Positions 16,435 through 24,161 of a stretch of DNA of 64,000 nt are shown here, piece after piece. The notes below the pieces were generated by a model. The model did not search any database, had not been told where the DNA came from, and saw only the letters and a list, made by a program, of their open reading frames with translations. The translations under genes were made by a program, and so were the position numbers. The DNA comes from DATAAP01 sp041690495 (GTDB lineage: Bacteria; Pseudomonadota; Alphaproteobacteria; CACIAM-22H2). The stretch's first letter is position 1. The number at the start of each line of letters is the position of its first letter. Location of the stretch: contig JAWLHE010000008.1 of NCBI GenBank assembly GCA_041690495.1, forward strand, positions 124,001 through 188,000. Direction: 5' to 3'.

Positions 16435-17058
16435 ATGGCCGGCCTGCATTCCTTCCTGTTTCTATTCGTCGCGATCGCGATCGCAACTGGCGTCGCGGCC
16501 GTCGGTCGGACGTCCGCAGCGCCGATTCACCTGCCGCCTCAACACGCGCCGTTCGACCTCAAGACAGACATCGGTTTGGCGAATACGCTGGTGCACGAGC
16601 GGAAGGAGGCGGAGCGCAATGCAGCGCCGGACAACGCAGAGCCCTTCGAGGAGATCGGCCAGGCTTCGTGGTACGGGCGCTGGCACCACGGGCGGCGGAC
16701 CGCAAGCGGCGAGACATTCGACATGAACAAGCTTACTGCGGCGCATCGCAGCCTGCCGCTCGGCACGAATGTGCGCGTCACCAATCTCGGGAACGGCCGC
16801 TTCATCGACGTGACGATCAATGACCGCGGTCCCTATGTCGGAGCGCGCGTGATCGACCTGTCGCGCCAGGCGGCGCGCGAGCTTCGGATGGAGAGGGAGG
16901 GGCTGGCAACCGTCCTCATCGAGGAACTGCCGGAGGACGGGGCGGTCGCGTCCGGCCGGACGCGCGCCGGCGGCGGGTGCGGCGAACTGAGCTACTCCTG
17001 GCGCGGAGCGGTCGGCGAGACCGGCGTCTGCACCACTCCGCGGACCGTCTCGCGATAG
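16435..17058 (+). CDS. RlpA-like septal ring lytic transglycosylase
   Basis: 207-residue exported protein with an N-terminal signal/anchor (residues about 6-24) and a double-psi beta-barrel RlpA domain (75-155). Motifs are 'GQASWYGRWHHGRRTASGE', 'LTAAHRSLPLG' with catalytic His104, and 'VTINDRGPY' with catalytic Asp130, the pair used to cleave naked glycan strands. No SPOR domain follows, unlike Pseudomonas RlpA. The start at 16435 gives the signal sequence; the frame is open upstream to 16189 but without a plausible N-terminus. The last 67 bp overlap the convergent EamA transporter gene, an unusually long antisense overlap. Confidence 0.87.
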   Translation: MAGLHSFLFLFVAIAIATGVAAVGRTSAAPIHLPPQHAPFDLKTDIGLANTLVHERKEAERNAAPDNAEPFEEIGQASWYGRWHHGRRTASGETFDMNKLTAAHRSLPLGTNVRVTNLGNGRFIDVTINDRGPYVGARVIDLSRQAARELRMEREGLATVLIEELPEDGAVASGRTRAGGGCGELSYSWRGAVGETGVCTTPRTVSR

Positions 17059-17918
17059 AGGATGTAGAGGCCGCTGGCGACCACGACCATGGCGCCGCCG
17101 AGCAGCCATATCGACGGCACCGCGTGCCAGAGCAGGAAGTCGAACAGCACCGCCCAGATCATCGAGGTATAGCTGAACGGCGCCGCGACGGACGCAGGCG
17201 CGTTGCGGAAGGCCTGCGTCCAGCAGTACTGGCCGATTCCAGAACAGATGCCGATCGCCGCCAGAATGCCGAGATCCTTCCAGTCCGGCGTGACCCAGCC
17301 GAGCGGCAGCAGCGCCAGGCTCAGGCCTGCAGTGATGGCGATCTGGTAGAATACGAGTGCTGCTGAGGATTCGGTGACGGTCATGCGCCGCAGCGCGATC
17401 GTGACGGACGCGCTGAGGAAGGCATTGGCGAGCGCGAAAATTGCGCCGCTTTCGAGAATGCCGGGACCCGGCTGCACCATCAGCATGATTCCGCCGAAGC
17501 CGACCAGCACTGCGCCCCAGCGGTGAATTCCGACCCGTTCGCCCAGCAGCGGGATCGACAGCACGGTCATGAACAGCGGCGAGGCGAAGGTGATGCTGAC
17601 GGCATCGGTGAGCGGCATCAGCCGGAATGCCGTGAAGATGCACATCATCGCCATGAACTGGACGATCGCGCGCGAGAAATGCTCGCCGAACCGGTGCGTG
17701 CGCAGGGTCGAAAGGCCACCGCTGGTCGTCACAAGCACGATGGCCGGGATCAGCGCAAACGCGCACCGGAAGAACACGATCTGCGTAACCGGGTAGGTTT
17801 CCGCCGCGAGCTTCACCAGGGCGTTTGCGATGCCGAAGATGAAGACGGAGAGGAGCACGAACAGAATGCCGCGCCGGACTTCCTCCCGCGAGGCGAGCGG
17901 CATGACGAACCGGCTCAT
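16992..17918 (-). CDS. EamA/DMT-family transporter
   Basis: 308-residue polytopic membrane protein with about ten transmembrane helices in two EamA repeats (roughly 16-147 and 157-288). Family features include 'FFRCAFALIPAIVLV' early and 'GIGQYCWTQAFRNAPAS' in the second repeat. DMT members export or import small metabolites; the substrate is unknown. The start ATG overlaps the stop of the upstream MmgE/PrpD gene as ATGA, so the two are translationally coupled and may handle related metabolites. Its C-terminal codons lie opposite the end of rlpA. Confidence 0.9.
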   Translation of the reverse strand: MSRFVMPLASREEVRRGILFVLLSVFIFGIANALVKLAAETYPVTQIVFFRCAFALIPAIVLVTTSGGLSTLRTHRFGEHFSRAIVQFMAMMCIFTAFRLMPLTDAVSITFASPLFMTVLSIPLLGERVGIHRWGAVLVGFGGIMLMVQPGPGILESGAIFALANAFLSASVTIALRRMTVTESSAALVFYQIAITAGLSLALLPLGWVTPDWKDLGILAAIGICSGIGQYCWTQAFRNAPASVAAPFSYTSMIWAVLFDFLLWHAVPSIWLLGGAMVVVASGLYILYRETVRGVVQTPVSPTAPRQE

Positions 17919-19303
17919 GTCGCGTCCGGCTTGGCGCGCATCAGCCCTGCGAGCGTGCCGATCTCCCCGGCCTGCCACAGCCCGCGGAGTGCGGTTTCGA
18001 GCGCCGCAACCCGGTCGGGGGCGGCGACCGTGCCGGCCATGCGCCGGAACTTGTCGGCGATCTCGGCGGCGCTCAGCGGTGCCTCGGGATAGCCTCGCGC
18101 GACATCGCTGCGTTCGGCGAATCGCTGGCCGGACCGCGTCTCCAGCTCGATGATGGTCGCATAGCGCCTCGGAAACTCCCGATCGAGATCCTCGTCGCGG
18201 ACGACCTTCACATGGCGCGAAAGGCGCGCGACCTCGGGATCGCTCTCGCGCCGGTCGACGAACAGGTCGGCGATGTTCAGGCCGCGCTCGGTCATCGCGA
18301 CCGGCAGGATGTACTGCGCGCAATGGCTCTTGAGGGGATTGCCGTCGATGCAATGCGCGCCCGATTTCGGGAACCGGATCGTCATTTCCGCTACGTCCTC
18401 GATGCGCAGGCGATGCGCGCGCATGAGGCCGAGCAGCACATCGAGCGCCGGGTGCAGGAAGGAGACGCTCGAGTACGGCTTGATCGCCAGTTCCATAATG
18501 CCGTCGAACCGCCGCCCGAGGTCGAGCGTCAGCCGCCCGGGATCCGGATTGCGGCTGAAGGCACGGAAGACGGTGTGGCCCTCGTCGAATATGGCGGTCG
18601 GGCCGCCGAAGCCTCTCGCGGCGAGCAGCGCTGCCGTCATTCCGTTGCGCGCGGCCATTCCCATCTGAAACGGGCGCGCGTTTTCGGTCGGGTCGCTCTC
18701 CCAGGCCATCAGGCCCGACGCCTGGCAGCCAGCGAGGCCGAAGGCGCGTACCACCTGCTCGCGATCGAGTTCGAGCAGGAACGCCGCCGCCGCAGTCGCA
18801 CCGAAGCAGCCGCACACCGCCGAAGGATGGAAGCCGAGATTGTATTGCTCCACGGGGCCGAGCGACATCGACAGCCGGTACTCGACCTCGCAACCGAGGG
18901 CCACCGCGCCGATGAGCCGGGGGCCGTCCGCTCCGACAAGTTCGGCGGCTGCGAGGGCGGTCGGAATCATCACGGCGATCGGATGCAGCACGCCCTCGGG
19001 ATGATGCGGCTCGACATCGCAGGCATAGCCCATAGTGCCGTTGGCAAGCGCGGCGTCGATCGGGCCGGTGCGGAAGCCGTGGCCGACCACGCTTGCCGCG
19101 GGCCGCCCGCCGAGGTCGGCGGCCAGCCCCGCGATCAACCGGCCGGTCGAGAACCGGGGATCCGCGGCGGCGAGCAGGGCGCCGCACCCGTCTAGGATCA
19201 TGTCGATCGTGCGCAGCCGGACGGGCTCGGGCAGTGCGGACGGTTGGAAGGCGCTGACATAGGCGGCAAGCGTCTGTGTCAGCGGCGCGTGGCCGGATTG
19301 CAT
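17915..19303 (-). CDS. MmgE/PrpD family protein
   Basis: 462-residue member of the MmgE/PrpD family, which contains 2-methylcitrate dehydratase, cis-aconitate decarboxylase and iminodisuccinate epimerase. Recognisable segments are 'DMILDGCGALLAA', 'NGTMGYACDVEPHH', 'HPSAVCGCFGATAAAA', 'KPYSSVSFLHPALDVLL' and a C-terminal region with 'SDVARGYPEAPLS'. Length is normal. The exact reaction cannot be assigned because no prp or itaconate genes are adjacent. The start at 19303 gives the usual 'LTQTLAAYVSAF' N-terminus; codons upstream to 19414 do not look coding. It is the first gene of a two-gene unit with the EamA transporter. Confidence 0.88.
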   Translation of the reverse strand: MQSGHAPLTQTLAAYVSAFQPSALPEPVRLRTIDMILDGCGALLAAADPRFSTGRLIAGLAADLGGRPAASVVGHGFRTGPIDAALANGTMGYACDVEPHHPEGVLHPIAVMIPTALAAAELVGADGPRLIGAVALGCEVEYRLSMSLGPVEQYNLGFHPSAVCGCFGATAAAAFLLELDREQVVRAFGLAGCQASGLMAWESDPTENARPFQMGMAARNGMTAALLAARGFGGPTAIFDEGHTVFRAFSRNPDPGRLTLDLGRRFDGIMELAIKPYSSVSFLHPALDVLLGLMRAHRLRIEDVAEMTIRFPKSGAHCIDGNPLKSHCAQYILPVAMTERGLNIADLFVDRRESDPEVARLSRHVKVVRDEDLDREFPRRYATIIELETRSGQRFAERSDVARGYPEAPLSAAEIADKFRRMAGTVAAPDRVAALETALRGLWQAGEIGTLAGLMRAKPDAT

Positions 19304-19496
19304 GGGTGAGCGAGGGGCTGGATTACGAAAGGAAAGAGAATGAAATGCTTCGGAACTCGCCGAGTCTCGCCCGAGTTGCCTCGCGCGGCAAGCGCTTCGC
19401 GCGCAGGTCGGCATTGCACGCCAGCGCAGCGGGAACGATCGCCGCAGGGGGCCGTTGCGTCTCTGGGTGCCGATCGTGAAGCTCTCGGAGAATCGA

Positions 19497-19907
19497 ATGC
19501 CGGCGCTGGGAATTGCTCCTGAAAAGGTCTGTTACCTGATCGTCCTGGCGCGGCAGTTTCAGGCCAAGGTCGAACCTGTCGTACCGGATTCCGGGGACAA
19601 CATGTCCGACGACGGGTTTCGCGCGATCCTCGAAGATATCGGAGACGACGCGGTTGTGCTGGAAATGCGCCAGCACATCGAAGGTCTGAACGAGGAAGAG
19701 TATACGAATCTTCTGGCGCTGATGTGGCTGGGCCGGGGCGATTATACCAAGGAAGAATGGGACAATATCCTTGTCGATGCGCGCGCCGTCGAGGACGAGC
19801 GACGCCCCAACTATCTGATCGGCACGCCGCTGCTGGCCAACTATCTCGAAGAGGCGCTGAATCAGCTCGGCTATTCCTGCGAAGACTTCGAGCAGGGGCG
19901 CCTGTAG
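19497..19907 (+). CDS. DUF3775 domain-containing protein
   Basis: 136-residue soluble acidic protein of unknown function. The C-terminal part ('NLLALMWLGRGDYTKEEW' followed by 'GTPLLANYLEEALNQLGYS') matches the DUF3775 family, found mainly in alphaproteobacteria. I chose the ATG at 19497 because a GGAG lies 6-9 nt upstream; an in-frame start at 19455 is possible. It stands alone between divergent MmgE/PrpD and convergent VOC genes. No catalytic residues are apparent. Confidence 0.8.
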   Translation: MPALGIAPEKVCYLIVLARQFQAKVEPVVPDSGDNMSDDGFRAILEDIGDDAVVLEMRQHIEGLNEEEYTNLLALMWLGRGDYTKEEWDNILVDARAVEDERRPNYLIGTPLLANYLEEALNQLGYSCEDFEQGRL

Positions 19908-19915
19908 CGTGCCGC

Positions 19916-20851
19916 CTATTCGAGCGGAATGCGCCCGCCTTCCGCCTGGAACATGAACACGCCGCCGAGATCGGCCGGTGCCACGACCGCGATCGCGGCT
20001 GGCGCGACCCGCGCGGCCGGGCAGGCTGCGCTCTCGAGCCATGCAGCCGTGGCGGCCAGGTCTTCGCTGGCCAGGACGCTCCCGGCGATCCACGGCAAGA
20101 CGGGCGGCTTCGCGCCGAGCAGCTGCGCGACGGCTTCCGGGCCGCTGATGACCACCGCGCCGCGTGCGGTCGCAATCACGTACACGCGGCCCTGGCGCTG
20201 CGGCTCGACGCCGGCGAAACGGGCATAGCGCCCGGCGGCTTCGTCAGGGTCGGCCACGCAGACGATCGATGCCGCGAGGCCGATGGCGCGGTTCGGATGG
20301 TCGAGCCAACGTGGCTGCCACAGCAGCTCGGGCGTATGATGCTCGACGATCTGGATGCGGCCCTCGGGCATCGCCTCCGGCGGCACGCGCAGCACGGTGA
20401 AGCGCGCGGTTCCCTCGCCGGTTTCCGTCCCGATCCTGCGCTCGAGCGCCACAGGAGGCTGTGGAGCAAATCCGCCGGCTGCGAGATGCCGGTGCAAGCG
20501 CCCGGATTCACCGGTGCCGAAGCAGACCAGGTGCAGCCCGACATAGCGCGCCATGGCGGCCCGCATGCGCTGTGCCACCGGCGTGTCGGATGTCGGGGTC
20601 AGGAACTCGAGATAGCCGCTGCGCAGCATGACGCAGCGGTTGCCGGAGCCGGCGGGAACGAGCGGCGCGCCGGGCGCCAGGCGATGCTGCTGCAGCGAGA
20701 ACGGCGTGAGCGCGAAGCCGACGCGCTCGAGGGTGCGCGATGCCGCTTCGATGTCAGGGACGAAATGGGCGGCATGGTCGAGCACGAGCGAGCCGGCAGC
20801 GGGCCGCTGCCGCTTCCATGCATCGTCTGCCGCGATGCGCGACCCGGTCAT
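19916..20851 (-). CDS. VOC family (glyoxalase-like domain) protein
   Basis: 311-residue protein with a glyoxalase-like VOC domain at the N-terminus ('SLVLDHAAHFVPDIEAASRT', His at the first metal position, then 'GSGNRCVMLRSGYLEFLTP'). A second, more divergent VOC half contains 'IQIVEHHTPELLW' and ends with 'GGVFMFQAEGGR'. Members include metal-dependent dioxygenases and lyases, and no specific activity can be assigned. The start ATG overlaps the stop of the histidine phosphatase upstream as ATGA, so expression is coupled. Confidence 0.82.
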   Translation of the reverse strand: MTGSRIAADDAWKRQRPAAGSLVLDHAAHFVPDIEAASRTLERVGFALTPFSLQQHRLAPGAPLVPAGSGNRCVMLRSGYLEFLTPTSDTPVAQRMRAAMARYVGLHLVCFGTGESGRLHRHLAAGGFAPQPPVALERRIGTETGEGTARFTVLRVPPEAMPEGRIQIVEHHTPELLWQPRWLDHPNRAIGLAASIVCVADPDEAAGRYARFAGVEPQRQGRVYVIATARGAVVISGPEAVAQLLGAKPPVLPWIAGSVLASEDLAATAAWLESAACPAARVAPAAIAVVAPADLGGVFMFQAEGGRIPLE

Positions 20852-21402
20852 GCGCGTAGGCGCCCCAGCACCTGAATCGAACCGTCGGGAGTCGCGGTCA
20901 GGATGACCATCTCTGCGTCGGCGGTGGACAGGCCGGTCAACGCCGCGATGTTCGCGTTGTGGCCGACCATGACGAGATTGCCGCCCGAGCGCGGCCACGC
21001 GCGGATGAGGGTCGTCGCGGCGGCGGTAAGTGCTTCGGCCTGATCGCGGCGGCCGAACAATGAATCGAGCGCCGGCTCCGGTTCGGCGATCCCGAAGGCG
21101 ATCCGCGCGGTATCCATTGCCCGGCACCAGCGGCTCGAGAGCACGCGGCCGACGGGAATGCCGCGTTGGCGGAATGCGGCGCCGAGCGCCGTTGCCTGCG
21201 CGCGCCCGGTGGCGGACAGGTTGCGCTGCGTCGAGCAGTCGCCCAGCCGGAACTGCGGCGGGTCGCCGGTGCCCGGCGCGTTCGCATGGCGTATTGCGAC
21301 CACCAGCCCGCCGGCGCGGAGCCTGTCCCACAATGCCTCATCGGCAAATGCCTGGGCGGGCATGCAGAGCAGCAGAAAAAGGACGGCCGGCCAGCGACGC
21401 AT
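20848..21402 (-). CDS. Exported histidine phosphatase family protein (copy 1)
   Basis: 184-residue member of the histidine phosphatase (phosphoglycerate mutase-like) superfamily, with a signal peptide of about 20 residues ending 'PAQAFA'. The catalytic loop reads IRHANAPG (H39) with RHA in place of the usual RHG, and the second His is H148 in 'VMVGHNA'. 'SSRWCRAMDTARIAFG' is the conserved core. The substrate is probably a periplasmic phosphomonoester. It is a close paralogue of the next upstream gene (21420-21998), so the pair arose by tandem duplication. Confidence 0.86.
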   Translation of the reverse strand: MRRWPAVLFLLLCMPAQAFADEALWDRLRAGGLVVAIRHANAPGTGDPPQFRLGDCSTQRNLSATGRAQATALGAAFRQRGIPVGRVLSSRWCRAMDTARIAFGIAEPEPALDSLFGRRDQAEALTAAATTLIRAWPRSGGNLVMVGHNANIAALTGLSTADAEMVILTATPDGSIQVLGRLRA

Positions 21403-21419
21403 GCGCCCAGAATAGACGA

Positions 21420-21998
21420 TCAGCCGCCCGCTGGCTTGGGGGATGAGCCGGACGGCTTCAGGCGGCCGTAGACCGCCAGGGTCCCGTCCGGCGCGACGGC
21501 CATGACGACGATTTCCCCTTCCTCGGCGCTGATATTGGTGAGCGCCGTGACATTCGGCTGGTGCGTGACGAGCACGAGATTGCCGCGGTTCTTGGGCCAG
21601 TCATGGATGATTGCCCTGACCGCGCCGGTCCGCTCGACGCGCTGGTCGGGTTCATAGAACTGATCCAGCATCGGCTCGGGCTCGACCTGGCCGAAGGCGA
21701 GCCGCGCGGTCTCGAGGGCGCGGCACCAGCGGCTCGACAGGACGCGGCCGACCGGCACGTTGCGGGCACGCAGGGCCTCGCCGAGCATCGCAGCCTGACG
21801 GCGGCCCTCCGCCGACAGGTTCCGCTGCGTGGTGCAGTCGTCGAGGCGGAAATTCGCCGGATCGCCCTTGCCGGGAGCCTGCGCGTGCCGGACGACCAGC
21901 ACGTATCCGCCGTCGCGCAGCAGGCGCCAGACCGGTTCGTCGGCCTGTGCGCCGCTGCAGATGCACAACGTCATGATGGCGAGAATCCAGGTCCGCAT
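21420..21998 (-). CDS. Exported histidine phosphatase family protein (copy 2)
   Basis: 192-residue exported histidine phosphatase, paralogous to the gene 17 nt downstream. Signal peptide residues 1-19 (through 'CSGAQA'). The catalytic region is VRHAQAPG (H38), again RHA, and the second His is H146 in 'LVTHQPN'. The blocks 'CTTQRNLSAEGRRQA' and 'VGRVLSSRWCRALETARLAFG' are nearly the same in both copies. The ATG at 21998 gives the signal peptide; a start at 22034 would add a non-signal extension. Substrate unknown. Confidence 0.86.
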   Translation of the reverse strand: MRTWILAIMTLCICSGAQADEPVWRLLRDGGYVLVVRHAQAPGKGDPANFRLDDCTTQRNLSAEGRRQAAMLGEALRARNVPVGRVLSSRWCRALETARLAFGQVEPEPMLDQFYEPDQRVERTGAVRAIIHDWPKNRGNLVLVTHQPNVTALTNISAEEGEIVVMAVAPDGTLAVYGRLKPSGSSPKPAGG

Positions 21999-22055
21999 GG
22001 GCAGACGATACGCGATCATCGGCCGGTTTGCCACCTTGACGAGAAAGCTGCAGTC

Positions 22056-22544
22056 TCAGAAATACGCGATCAGGCGGCCGCACGCGACCACGGCCAGCCA
22101 CAGCGCGAGCGACAGCGCCGCAGCGCGCCGCGCCGCAGGCGGAGGATCGGCGCCCCATTGCTTGATGCTGCGAAAGGCGCCGCGATGGAGGACGACGATG
22201 TTGACGAGGGCGGCCAGGATCAATCCCAGTTTGACCAGGAACACCGGGTTGCGCAGATAGGCTGTCGCCTCGGTGATGAACAGCAGGATGCCGGTGGCGG
22301 CTGCGACCGCCAGTGCGGAGGCGGCGACCGGCAGCGCCAGCCGGGCGAGGCGGTCGGCGGCGAGGCCGTTCCCGAAGCCGATCACGCGCAGATCGAACAC
22401 TGCGATGGAGCCCAGGAGCAGCGCGATCGCCAGCACGTGCGTGACGTTGACGGCCGGATAGATCCACACCGCTTCGCGCAGCAGCTGCGCCAGCGACGAA
22501 TGCTCGAGCGCCAGCGCCCACGCCGGCCCCCCGGAATGTTCCAT
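22056..22544 (-). CDS. DUF6644-like small integral membrane protein
   Basis: 162-residue protein with about four transmembrane helices, including 'VTHVLAIALLLGSIAVFDL', 'AASALAVAAATGILLFITE', 'VFLVKLGLILAALVNIVVL' and a C-terminal helix. The HVLAIALLLGSI histidine helix and 'NPVFLVKLGL' are reminiscent of the DUF6644 group, which is typically encoded beside DUF6152. The family assignment is from memory and moderate. It starts 5 nt after the DUF6152 gene and is surely co-transcribed. Function is unknown. Confidence 0.7.
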   Translation of the reverse strand: MEHSGGPAWALALEHSSLAQLLREAVWIYPAVNVTHVLAIALLLGSIAVFDLRVIGFGNGLAADRLARLALPVAASALAVAAATGILLFITEATAYLRNPVFLVKLGLILAALVNIVVLHRGAFRSIKQWGADPPPAARRAAALSLALWLAVVACGRLIAYF

Positions 22545-22548
22545 GGGA

Positions 22549-22926
22549 TCAGCGCAGCTCGGTGGTCTTGCCGTTCACCGTGATCCGCTCGGCGCGCAGC
22601 TCGGCCTGGTCGGTCTTGTGCGGATACCCGACCACCGTCACCGTCGTGCCGGGCTCCAGCGCGTCGGCGGGAAGGCCGCGGTTCCGCATGCGCGAGGGCG
22701 GCGCCAGAATGACCAGCCAGACCTTGCCTGGGGCGTCGAGACGCAGCGTCCCATGCGGGTTCGCATAGGTCATTTCCCGGACCTTCCCGGTCAGCGTCAG
22801 GGCATTTGCGGCGTCGTAGCTGCCCCAGCCGTGATGCGCCGAGGCCGGCGCCGCGATCAGGGGCAGGGCGAGGGCCGTGGCGGTGAGAAGGCGCCCTGCA
22901 AGGCGTGGATTGGAACGGTGCGGCAT
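22549..22926 (-). CDS. DUF6152-like exported protein
   Basis: 125-residue protein with a signal peptide (residues 1 to about 29, ending 'APASA'). The mature domain starts HHGWGSYD and continues through 'TLTGKVREMTYANPHG' and 'PGTTVTVVGYPHKT', a small beta-rich fold of the DUF6152 type, exported and of unknown function. The N-terminal His pair could bind a metal. Start at ATG 22926; the upstream extension to 23049 is in the divergent intergenic region and lacks coding character. It heads a two-gene unit with the membrane protein downstream. Confidence 0.75.
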   Translation of the reverse strand: MPHRSNPRLAGRLLTATALALPLIAAPASAHHGWGSYDAANALTLTGKVREMTYANPHGTLRLDAPGKVWLVILAPPSRMRNRGLPADALEPGTTVTVVGYPHKTDQAELRAERITVNGKTTELR

Positions 22927-23127
22927 CGGGGCTCCCTCATTCCAGACGGCAACAATAGTCGCCCCGGACAGCCGGGGAAAGGTCCGAGAGGGGGATTGCC
23001 TTACAGGCCGCTGACCATGGACCGGACGCGCCGATCCTGCTAAACCCAACGAAAGGCTGTGATCGCGGGAATTCGGCCGCGCTCCGCACGACCAGAAGTT
23101 GAGACCAGATAAAGAGGGAGACTGTCG

Positions 23128-24105
23128 ATGATTTCACGGAGGATGTCCCTGGCCATCGCGGCCGCCGTCGCGGTCGGCGCGACCGCTGTGAGCGGCGCGC
23201 CCGCCAAGGCCCAGCAGAAATTCGTCACCATCGGCACTGGCGGCGTAACCGGCGTGTATTACGCGGCGGGTGGCGCCATCTGCCGGCTGGTGAACAAGGA
23301 CCGCAAGGAGCACGGCATCCGCTGCTCGGTCGAATCGACCGGCGGCTCGGTGTTCAACGTCAACGCCATCAAAACCGGCGAGATCGATTTCGGCATGTCG
23401 CAGTCGGACGTGCAGTTCCATGCCATCAAGGGCAGCGGCGCATTCCAGAGCTCGGGCGCGGTCGGCGACCTGCGCGCCGTCTTCGCCGTCCACCCGGAGC
23501 CGTTCACGGTGCTCGCCCGCAAGGAGGCGAACGTCAAGAGCTTTACGGAGCTGAAGGGCAAGCGGGTCAATGTCGGCAATCCGGGGTCGGGCACGAGAGC
23601 CGCGATGGAAGAGCTGCTGGGCGCGCTCGGCTGGAAGATGAGCGACTTCAGCCTCGCGGCGGAGCTCAAGGCCGACGAGCACGGCGCGGCGCTCTGTGAT
23701 AACAAGATCGACGCCTTTTTCTACGGCGTCGGCCATCCGTCGGCGAACATCCAGGATCCCGTCACGGTTTGCGGCGCCAAGCTCGTGCCGATCACCGGCC
23801 CGGCCGTCGACAAGCTGGTGGCGGACAAGCCGTACTACGCCAAGGTGAACATCCCGCCCGTCTATGCCGGGAACCCCGATCCGACACTGACCTACGGCGT
23901 GCTCGCGACGTTCGTCTCGTCGACGCGCGTGCCCAGCGACACGGTGTATGCCGTGGTCAAGGGCGTGTTCGAGAACTTCGACGAGTTCAAGCGCCTCCAT
24001 CCGGCGCTGGCCAATCTCAAGGCCGAGGAGATGGTCAAGAATGGCCTGTCCGCTCCGCTGCATCCGGGCGCGGAGAAATACTACAAGGAAAAGGGCTGGC
24101 GCTGA
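23128..24105 (+). CDS. TAXI-family TRAP transporter solute-binding protein (system 1)
   Basis: 325-residue periplasmic receptor of a TRAP-associated extracytoplasmic immunogenic (TAXI) transporter. A signal peptide (about 1-30, ending 'KAQQ') is followed by the hallmark 'VTIGTGGVTGVYYAAGG', then 'VESTGGSVFNVNAIKTGEIDFGMSQSD' split over the first lobe. A 'LKGKRVNVGNPGSGTRA' motif typical of the ligand pocket follows. The ligand is unknown; TAXI receptors bind glutamate-like or other organic anions. AGAGGGAG precedes the ATG by 6 nt. A strong hairpin with a T-run follows the gene, before the permease. Confidence 0.93.
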   Translation: MISRRMSLAIAAAVAVGATAVSGAPAKAQQKFVTIGTGGVTGVYYAAGGAICRLVNKDRKEHGIRCSVESTGGSVFNVNAIKTGEIDFGMSQSDVQFHAIKGSGAFQSSGAVGDLRAVFAVHPEPFTVLARKEANVKSFTELKGKRVNVGNPGSGTRAAMEELLGALGWKMSDFSLAAELKADEHGAALCDNKIDAFFYGVGHPSANIQDPVTVCGAKLVPITGPAVDKLVADKPYYAKVNIPPVYAGNPDPTLTYGVLATFVSSTRVPSDTVYAVVKGVFENFDEFKRLHPALANLKAEEMVKNGLSAPLHPGAEKYYKEKGWR

Positions 24106-24113
24106 GGTCTGGA

Positions 24114-24142
24114 CGGGCGGAGCATCCGCTCCGCCCGTTTTT
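24114..24142 (+). terminator. Intrinsic terminator/attenuator between receptor and permease
   Basis: A perfect 10-bp stem (CGGGCGGAGC at 24114-24123 with GCTCCGCCCG at 24128-24137), a 4-nt loop ATCC, and TTTTT directly after. This is a textbook rho-independent terminator lying inside a TRAP operon, 20 nt before the permease start. Partial read-through would give much more receptor than permease mRNA, the expected stoichiometry. Confidence 0.85.
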
Positions 24143-24161
24143 CTTTCCGCAGTAGCAAGCG

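Noticed and set aside
19276..19479. Small plus-strand ORF between MmgE/PrpD and DUF3775 genes
   Set aside because: Overlaps the divergent gene start and upstream region, no ribosome site, composition like shadows.
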